Source of the DNA: Verrucomicrobiales bacterium
GTDB lineage: Bacteria > Verrucomicrobiota > Verrucomicrobiia > Verrucomicrobiales > DEV007
NCBI GenBank assembly: GCA_014239335.1
Contig: JAAZZC010000142.1
Location: forward strand, 1 to 40,403
Length of the DNA: 40,403 bases
Direction of reading: 5' to 3'
In this document: positions 35,014 through 40,403 of the stretch, piece after piece
Layout: every line of letters begins with the position of its first letter
How positions within the stretch are numbered: position 1 is the first letter of the stretch
Program-made: the position numbers and the translations under genes
Notes under the pieces: generated by a model
The model's database searches: none
Seen by the model: only the letters and a program-made list of their open reading frames with translations
What the model was told of the DNA's origin: nothing

Positions 35014-35217
35014 ATGACCATTACTATCAACGGCAAGAAAAATAGTACATATAAGGAACCCATGTTAGTCGATGAGCTCATATCCAGCCTTAATTTAGCA
35101 GAGACACCAGTTCTCATTGAGCTTAACGGCATCGCACTTAGAAAAAGTGAATTCCCATCTGCAAATATTGATGACGGTGCAATTATTGAAATCATCCAAA
35201 TCGCAGCTGGAGGATAA
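35014..35217 (+). CDS. thiS: Sulfur carrier protein ThiS
   Basis: Ubiquitin-like sulfur donor for thiazole synthesis. From the ATG at 35014 the protein has 67 residues, the usual size, and ends in the required Gly-Gly (IIQIAAGG). ITINGKK at the start and VLIELNGIAL in the middle are typical. A GAAGGA ribosome site lies 9-14 bases before this ATG. The open frame continues upstream to 34888 inside thiH, but that extension is rejected. ThiF and ThiG partners are not in the window. Confidence 0.93.
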   Translation: MTITINGKKNSTYKEPMLVDELISSLNLAETPVLIELNGIALRKSEFPSANIDDGAIIEIIQIAAGG

Positions 35218-35276
35218 TGCTAAATTTTCAATTCCTAATCTCTAAAAATACTGCTATTTTGTTTACCTATCACTAA

Positions 35277-36485
35277 ATGGAAACCGCAGATAAGAAGCAA
35301 TCTACAAATTCCCCAAGTTCGTTTCAAAAGCGAACGTTATGGAAAGCCATAACCGGCCTTTCAATAACTGTTATCGCCATATTATTAGTTAGCGGCGTTA
35401 GTATTCTGGGAAAAATATTAAGCGTCCTCCAGCCGGTATTAGTTCCGTTAGCAATTGCAGCCATCTTGTCATATCTGCTAGCGCCTGTTACCAATTGGAC
35501 TAGAAAGCGATTGCTGAAAAACATTAAGAACTCTCGCACTTGGTCGATCCTCATTGTTTTCACTATCACTTCAATCATTAGCCTTCTCGTTGCTTTATCA
35601 ATAATAATTCCCGCATCTCAGGAACTCGGGCAGCTTTTTGACAAGAAAGCCGAAATCATTGAAAAAGCCCAAAAGCAATTAGGAAAGTTCAATAGTGGCC
35701 TCGCCTCTTTCGAAGGCATTTTCACAGAAAAAAAAAAAAATCCATCCTCTTCAGGTGAAACCAAAACAGAAGAGAGTCAATTATGGAACAAATTTATTCA
35801 GTGGGCTAATAGCCCTGAAACCACGACATCATTAATTAACTTTGCGGGCAAGGCTGCAAATGGTTTCATCGGTGTGTTAGGATATCTCATCGGATTTTTC
35901 CTCATTCCCGTTTATTTGTTCTTCTTCCTTAGAGATTCAGCCTTCATTGAGAGATACTGGGATAAATATATCCCCCTAAAGGATTCATCATTTAAAGATG
36001 AGATCGTAAGTGTTGTTAAAGAAATAAACGTATACATAGCTGCTTATTTTAGGGGTCAAGTCGTTGTCAGCTTTATTGATGGTGCTCTTACAGGAATAAT
36101 TTTAATGATCTTAGGGCTAGATTACGCACTAATTATTGGAGTTTCTCTGGCAATTCTTGGCGTAATTCCTTTTGTTGGATTTATTTTAACCGCTATCCCC
36201 GCATTACTTATAGCTGTAGCTCAACAGGATGGTCCATCTGCTATCGTTGTATTAGCAGTATTCATTGCCGTTCAACAATTTGACGGCCTTATAATTCAAC
36301 CAAAAATAGTTGGTGAAGCCGTAGGATTACACGCATTAACCGTAATCTTTTCTGTTCTCTGCTGGTCTTTGATCATTGGAGGAATACTTGGAGCATTACT
36401 CGCTGTACCACTTACCGCTTCAATTAAAGTTCTATTTCAGCGCTACATATGGGAACAAAAAATTCAAAGTAAAATACCTATATAA
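35277..36485 (+). CDS. AI-2E family transporter (PerM/TqsA-like)
   Basis: Integral membrane protein, 402 residues, with about seven or eight membrane segments. The first pair lies at about 20-65, then a helical loop, then the clustered segments from about 200 onward. Family patterns include LQPVLVPLAIAAILSYLLAP, YLIGFFLIPVYLFFFLRD and the ending block GLHALTVIFSVL. Members move autoinducer-2, ions or osmolytes; the substrate cannot be predicted. A run of twelve A bases (35728-35739) lies within codons 151-155, in the loop. The gene is followed by the MoxR pair, whose own promoter lies in the 43-base gap. No Shine-Dalgarno sequence precedes the ATG. Confidence 0.88.
   Translation: METADKKQSTNSPSSFQKRTLWKAITGLSITVIAILLVSGVSILGKILSVLQPVLVPLAIAAILSYLLAPVTNWTRKRLLKNIKNSRTWSILIVFTITSIISLLVALSIIIPASQELGQLFDKKAEIIEKAQKQLGKFNSGLASFEGIFTEKKKNPSSSGETKTEESQLWNKFIQWANSPETTTSLINFAGKAANGFIGVLGYLIGFFLIPVYLFFFLRDSAFIERYWDKYIPLKDSSFKDEIVSVVKEINVYIAAYFRGQVVVSFIDGALTGIILMILGLDYALIIGVSLAILGVIPFVGFILTAIPALLIAVAQQDGPSAIVVLAVFIAVQQFDGLIIQPKIVGEAVGLHALTVIFSVLCWSLIIGGILGALLAVPLTASIKVLFQRYIWEQKIQSKIPI
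35728..35739 (+). repeat. A12 homopolymer in AI-2E transporter gene
   Basis: Twelve consecutive A bases after a G, coding for Glu-Lys-Lys-Lys-Asn at residues 151-155. Loss of one A would reach a stop after about 35 codons; gain of one would reach TGA after about nine. This is the longest homopolymer I found in coding sequence of the window. Confidence 0.9.
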
Positions 36486-36492
36486 GAACCCA

Positions 36493-36522
36493 TTCACACT
36501 ACATAAAACCCATTGTTATAAT
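36493..36522 (+). promoter_or_regulatory. Predicted promoter for leaderless MoxR mRNA
   Basis: TTCACA (36493-36498; five of six consensus bases) and TATAAT (36517-36522) lie 18 bases apart. The usual start would be 36529, the A of the MoxR ATG, giving an mRNA with no leader. Confidence 0.55.
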
Positions 36523-36528
36523 ATCCTG

Positions 36529-37518
36529 ATGTCAGTTGATACAATTGAAATCACTGCCCAAGTTGAAAGGGCCAGCAAGTGGATCAATCCACTTAGAGAA
36601 GAAATGGCCCGCGTTCTAATTGGCCAACATTCACTAGTGGATAGCCTAATAATAGGTCTACTTACCAAAGGTCATCTGCTAATCGAAGGAGTCCCAGGCC
36701 TCGCAAAGACACTGACGGTTAATGCGCTTGCTGGTTGTCTGAATGCCGAATTCAAAAGAATCCAATTCACACCAGATTTACTCCCTGCCGATGTTATAGG
36801 AACACTTATTTACAGCCCTCAGAACGGTGAATTCTCACCAAGACTAGGACCAGTTTTTACCAATCTTTTACTGGCCGACGAAATCAACAGAGCACCAGCA
36901 AAGGTTCAAAGCGCACTGTTAGAAGCCATGCAAGAGCGCCAGGTCACAATCGGCGATACTTCATATCAATTACCTGACCCTTTCCTAGTAATGGCCACTC
37001 AAAACCCATTAGATCAGGAAGGCACTTACCAACTGCCTGAAGCTCAGCTCGATCGGTTCCTACTGAAAGTAATAATTGATTACCCCAAACCTGATGAAGA
37101 ACGATCCATTCTAGAGCGCATGGGCAATTCGACTATCAATTTAAAAACGAATCAAATACTCTCAAAAGAACAGATAGCCGAATCGAGGATCATCACTGAT
37201 TCAATCTATATTGATGATAGCATAAAAGATTATATAGTATCATTAGTCATATCTACTAGAGAACCATCAAAGATTGATAAGGCCCTAAAGTCTTACATAC
37301 GGTGCGGAGCCTCTCCTCGAGCCACCATAAACCTTACCCTCGCCTCAAAGGCCAGTGCGTTCATCCAAGGGAGAGGTTTTGTCACACCAACTGACGTCAA
37401 AAAAGTGGCTCCAGAAATACTTAGACATAGAGTTTTATTAACTTATGAGGCCGAGGCAGAACAGATTACTGCCGACCAGATCGTCAGTAAGATATTAGAG
37501 GGCGTCCCGGTCCCCTAA
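36529..37518 (+). CDS. MoxR-family AAA+ ATPase
   Basis: ATPase of the MoxR subfamily, usually a chaperone-like partner for von Willebrand A proteins. From the ATG at 36529 it has 329 residues. Walker A is GVPGLAKT (54-61), Walker B LLADEINRAP near 118, and sensor 1 is within VMATQNPLDQEGTYQLPEAQLDRF. The winged C-terminal helical part (GASPRATI) is intact. The open frame upstream to 36376 overlaps the transporter and adds an unlikely N-terminus, so it is rejected. It is followed by the DUF58 gene after four bases, which fixes the pair. Confidence 0.95.
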   Translation: MSVDTIEITAQVERASKWINPLREEMARVLIGQHSLVDSLIIGLLTKGHLLIEGVPGLAKTLTVNALAGCLNAEFKRIQFTPDLLPADVIGTLIYSPQNGEFSPRLGPVFTNLLLADEINRAPAKVQSALLEAMQERQVTIGDTSYQLPDPFLVMATQNPLDQEGTYQLPEAQLDRFLLKVIIDYPKPDEERSILERMGNSTINLKTNQILSKEQIAESRIITDSIYIDDSIKDYIVSLVISTREPSKIDKALKSYIRCGASPRATINLTLASKASAFIQGRGFVTPTDVKKVAPEILRHRVLLTYEAEAEQITADQIVSKILEGVPVP

Positions 37519-37522
37519 TTCA

Positions 37523-38404
37523 ATGGACGAACTTACTCAGACATTAAGAGAAGCACGCCGAATTGAAATTCGCGCCAGGGGGATGGTTTCAAATGAATTT
37601 AGCGGAGAATACCGCAGCTCGTTCAAGGGAAGAGGCATCGACTTTCACGATTTGCGTGAGTACATACACGGCGATGATGTTAGATCAATTGACTGGAACA
37701 CTACCGCTAGAACTGCAGAACCCTATGTTAAACAGTTCATCGAAAGGCGAGAACTAAACATATACATTGCAATCGATATCACATCGTCGTCTAATTACGG
37801 AAGTGTAAAATTCAGTAAGAGAAAAATTGCCGCCATCATTTCTGCAATATTCTCGCTAAGTGCAGCTAAAAATGGAGACAAAGTGGGTCTAATACTTTTT
37901 AGCAACACTGTCGAATTTTTCTCTGCCGCAAAAAAGGGTTCAGCCAACTGCATGAGAATCCTAAGAGAAGCTCTTCTTTTTCCAGACAAAAACAAAGAAA
38001 GCAATCCAGGATGCGCGCTTGAGTTCCTACTCAATCACCAATCCCGCAAATCTTTAATTTTGCTTGCCTCTGATTTTTTATGCACTGAGTTCGAACAATC
38101 TTTGAAAGTTTCCTCATCAAAAAATGACATCATCGCGATTCAATTAGTTGACCCTGCTGAAAGAGAACTTCCCAGAGTGGGCAAAGTTCGCTTAACTGAA
38201 CCCGAAACCGGTAAATCCCAAACAATACAAACAAACTCAGAGAATATTCGTCAAAATTACTCTAAGAATAGAGATCTTTGGCAAACAAATCTTAATCGAA
38301 TGTTTGAAAGTAATGGCGTTGATAAAATTACTCTTAGCACTGAAAACGAACCGAACGTAGCACTGTCCCTAAGAAAGTTTTTCAAAAAAAGGAAGAACTA
38401 TTAA
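37523..38404 (+). CDS. DUF58 (von Willebrand A-like) protein
   Basis: Partner of MoxR ATPases, 293 residues. DFHDLREYIHGDDVRSIDW (50-68) is the conserved DUF58 motif, followed by YVKQFIERRE and the VWA-like metal site AIDITSSSNYGS, a D-x-T-x-S variant of MIDAS. No membrane segment is visible. In many bacteria this pair is followed by BatA/BatB-like or other membrane VWA genes; here the operon ends and meets a minus-strand gene with no gap. Exact role is not known; a part in envelope or stress functions is inferred from relatives. Confidence 0.92.
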   Translation: MDELTQTLREARRIEIRARGMVSNEFSGEYRSSFKGRGIDFHDLREYIHGDDVRSIDWNTTARTAEPYVKQFIERRELNIYIAIDITSSSNYGSVKFSKRKIAAIISAIFSLSAAKNGDKVGLILFSNTVEFFSAAKKGSANCMRILREALLFPDKNKESNPGCALEFLLNHQSRKSLILLASDFLCTEFEQSLKVSSSKNDIIAIQLVDPAERELPRVGKVRLTEPETGKSQTIQTNSENIRQNYSKNRDLWQTNLNRMFESNGVDKITLSTENEPNVALSLRKFFKKRKNY

Positions 38405-38779
38405 TTACTCCTGAAGTATTTCTCTAAATTCATCGGGAGTTTCTGAAGGCAGCTCAACAGCAGCTCCTCCCTCAGAACTTTGCTCGTTCACTCTATCAGC
38501 CCTTACCCCTGAACCTCTGGGATCACTTAATCCACGTGCTTGAGCTGCACTCATTTTATTTTTGTGCTTTTCCGGATCAAAGTCTGCTTCTATTAACTCT
38601 GCTGTGAAGTGGGAAAAAAAACCTGACCCCATAAATAAAATAATTGCGACCAATAATACTTCGCCTTTCTTTGGTCTAAGTCTCGGATTGCGATGTCTTT
38701 TAGCGAAAAATATAACAATCCCAATAGAAACGATCACGCAAATGATCATGAAAAGATAAAAATATTTTGGGAAATACAT
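38405..38779 (-). CDS. Small two-TM hypothetical protein
   Basis: Not recognised. The 124 residues have two hydrophobic segments (about 7-26 and 41-60) with a basic linker (AKRHRNPRLRPKKGE) that places it inside, then an acidic, Gly/Ser-rich tail of about 55 residues. It meets the DUF58 stop directly and is divergent from the RlmD gene. The pattern of basic loop and polar tail looks like a real membrane protein, but no family is assigned. Confidence 0.6.
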   Translation of the reverse strand: MYFPKYFYLFMIICVIVSIGIVIFFAKRHRNPRLRPKKGEVLLVAIILFMGSGFFSHFTAELIEADFDPEKHKNKMSAAQARGLSDPRGSGVRADRVNEQSSEGGAAVELPSETPDEFREILQE

Positions 38780-38834
38780 TAGATTTAACTATTACACCAT
38801 CTAGGAGTAAATTCATCAAAAATAATTAACACGT

Positions 38835-40073
38835 ATGACCCAAGACAATCCCAAAAAGAAGAACGGATTTAAACCGGGCCCATTTGAATATCACGAAGAA
38901 ATAGAAGTAGAAATTTCCAGCCTGACAAATATGGGACAGGGAATTGCAAGAACTGACAAAAACTGGGTTGTCTTAGTACCTTTCTGCGTGCCTGGAGAAA
39001 AAGTAATTGCTCGCATTTATCGTAATCAAAAAAATTACAGCGAAGCAGATTTACTAAGGGTCATTTCACCCTCCCCTCATAGAGTCAATCCGGAGTGTAA
39101 TATTTTTGGATCATGTGGAGGATGTCAGTATCAACATATCAAATACCCCGAACAATTAAGATGGAAAAAAAAGCAAGTCGAAGAGCTACTCTTACACATG
39201 GCCGGCATCACATGCGAAGTAGATGAAGTCACCCAATCTCCTCAGAAATATTCTTATCGAACAAAATTAACTCCACACTTTAATAAACCGAAAGATGGTG
39301 TAATGGGACCAATTGGCTTTCAACAACCTGGACGAAGATCACTAGTGGACGTGGAGACTTGCCCGATTGCACACCAAATAATTAATGACAATCTGAAAGA
39401 CATAAGAAAGAAAGTCAAAGAGAACGCAAGTGACTACAAAAGAGGATCGACTCTTCTCATTAGGGTCGACTCAAACGGACAAATACACACAGAACCTGAC
39501 TCTATTGCCGTTGAAAAAGTTGGCTCCATGGAATTTCATTTTCCTGCCGGCAGCTTCTTTCAGAACAACGCATCAATACTAGAAGATTTCACTAATCATG
39601 TTAAGTCAGAGGCAAAGTATGCTGGGCAGAGGCATCTAGTCGATGCGTATTGTGGGGCCGGTCTCTTCTCATTAACTTCAGCCAGTGAATTTGAGAGTGT
39701 AATAGGAATTGAAGTCTCTGTACATTCGATCAAATGGGCTAAGTTCAATGCAAATATTAATCAAATATCAAACGCATCGTTTCTTGCAGGCAAAGTAGAA
39801 GATTTATTCAAAGATGTGGATGTAACAGGAGATGAAACGACCGTTGTAATAGATCCTCCAAGAAAGGGCTGTAGCGAGGATTTTTTAGATCAGCTTTTCG
39901 AATTCTCACCAGATACGGTAATCTATGTATCATGCAACCCAGCGACTCAAATGAGAGATCTAAAATTATTTCTTAAATCTGGATATAAACTAAAAAGGGT
40001 AATGCCATTTGACCTTTTTCCACAAACTAAGCATCTGGAATGCGTTATGACACTTAGCCGAAACAAACATTAA
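38835..40073 (+). CDS. rlmD: 23S rRNA uracil-5-methyltransferase, RlmD/RumA family
   Basis: SAM-dependent m5U methyltransferase of 412 residues. It has an N-terminal TRAM domain (about 22-77), and iron-sulfur ligands Cys88, Cys94 and Cys97 (CNIFGSCGGCQYQ) with a fourth in ETCPIAH near 175. FPAGSFFQNN marks the substrate loop. The SAM motif is VDAYCGAGLFSL, followed by DPPRKGC and the catalytic Cys in VIYVSCNPAT. The iron-sulfur ligands support the rRNA enzymes (RlmD or RlmC/RlmCD) over TrmA. Which uridine is methylated cannot be told. It is convergent with the DUF423 gene, four bases apart. Confidence 0.93.
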   Translation: MTQDNPKKKNGFKPGPFEYHEEIEVEISSLTNMGQGIARTDKNWVVLVPFCVPGEKVIARIYRNQKNYSEADLLRVISPSPHRVNPECNIFGSCGGCQYQHIKYPEQLRWKKKQVEELLLHMAGITCEVDEVTQSPQKYSYRTKLTPHFNKPKDGVMGPIGFQQPGRRSLVDVETCPIAHQIINDNLKDIRKKVKENASDYKRGSTLLIRVDSNGQIHTEPDSIAVEKVGSMEFHFPAGSFFQNNASILEDFTNHVKSEAKYAGQRHLVDAYCGAGLFSLTSASEFESVIGIEVSVHSIKWAKFNANINQISNASFLAGKVEDLFKDVDVTGDETTVVIDPPRKGCSEDFLDQLFEFSPDTVIYVSCNPATQMRDLKLFLKSGYKLKRVMPFDLFPQTKHLECVMTLSRNKH

Positions 40074-40077
40074 CAAA

Positions 40078-40403
40078 CTAAGACCTCAACAGAGAGAGCC
40101 AACCTACAATTAAAAACGCTCCACCTAAAGGTGTTACAGGACCGAGAAAGGAAAGTTGATAAAGAGCCAATAAATATAAACTCCCACTGAAACAAATTAT
40201 TCCCACAACAAAACAAAACCATGAAAGCTTATTGAAAGCCTTCAAAGAAAACGTAATTACCAATAAGACCACAGCGTGAATCAAATGATAAAAAACAGCA
40301 GTTTTCCAAACATCCAAATTCCCATTACCCTCTAGAGTCCCCTTCAAAGCGTGCGCGCCGAATGCTCCCAACAGCACACCAAGAGCACCAATAATAACCA
40401 CTA
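40078..40403 (-). CDS. DUF423 membrane protein (start outside window)
   Basis: Small inner-membrane protein of the DUF423/YgdD family, with four membrane segments. Family motifs seen are LLGAFGAHALK, the middle FYHLIHAVVLL, FSGSLYLLAL and VTPLGGAFLIVGWLSL. The frame is open to the right edge; a GTG at 40399-40401 could be an internal Val, and YgdD relatives have about ten to twenty more residues, so the start probably lies outside. Function is not known. Confidence 0.85.
   Translation of the reverse strand, partial: VVIIGALGVLLGAFGAHALKGTLEGNGNLDVWKTAVFYHLIHAVVLLVITFSLKAFNKLSWFCFVVGIICFSGSLYLLALYQLSFLGPVTPLGGAFLIVGWLSLLRS

Noticed and set aside
36376-36528. Upstream extension of MoxR into the transporter gene
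   Set aside because: Adds 51 residues with no MoxR similarity; the ATG at 36529 follows a promoter directly.

Overview
The window is an ordinary-looking stretch of bacterial chromosome, AT-rich (about 38-40% GC by eye), with tightly packed operons of household genes and several lineage-specific genes between them. The mix suggests a marine, polysaccharide-using member of the Verrucomicrobiota (Opitutales/Puniceicoccaceae-like). The clues are an exported S1 sulfatase beside a Tat-exported Gfo/Idh/MocA oxidoreductase, a giant lamin-tail/CotH/beta-helix surface protein, an HU-type protein, and very few Shine-Dalgarno sequences. The assignment is inferred from gene content; no 16S or other phylogenetic marker could be tested.

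Layout. 1-3.8 kb: 3' part of a lysine 2,3-aminomutase-family radical SAM gene, an RlmI-type rRNA methyltransferase and a 12-TM ABC-2-like permease. 3.9-4.9 kb: two small tail-anchored proteins of unknown function with similar membrane tails. 4.9-9.7 kb: gatC-gatA, rnhB (opposite strand), lspA, 5-formyl-THF cyclo-ligase, apaG (opposite) and thiD. 9.7-13 kb: sulfatase and Gfo/Idh gene, divergent, separated by 343 bp that hold a GC-rich foldable element and two facing promoters. 13.1-16.6 kb: full-length pyruvate carboxylase. 16.6-24.3 kb: one 2564-residue secreted multidomain protein on the minus strand. 24.5-25.4 kb: HU gene with promoter and terminator, then a very AT-rich gap.

25.4-30 kb: a compact plus-strand run trpA-dapF-dapA-dapB-folK-panB, joining tryptophan, diaminopimelate/lysine, folate and pantothenate synthesis. 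30-33.8 kb, minus strand: accA, a LysM protein with a degenerate L,D-transpeptidase domain, an unknown 174-residue protein, acpP, and a membrane protein with three Trp-centred repeats. 33.8-38.4 kb, plus strand: thiH-thiS, an AI-2E-family transporter carrying an A12 tract, and a MoxR-DUF58 pair whose promoter predicts a leaderless mRNA. 38.4-40.4 kb: a small membrane protein, an RlmD/RumA-type methyltransferase and a DUF423 membrane protein running off the end.

How the genes fit together: precursor supply for cell wall and cofactors (dap genes, panB, thiD/H/S, folK, accA/acpP, pyc) sits with translation fidelity genes (gatCA, RlmI, RlmD). No tRNA, rRNA, CRISPR array, IS element or phage gene was seen. 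The most interesting unexplained items are the structured element placed at the predicted start of the sulfatase transcript, the inactive-looking LysM/YkuD protein, the giant CotH/LTD/beta-helix protein, the paired tail-anchored proteins, and the A12 tract in the AI-2E-type transporter.
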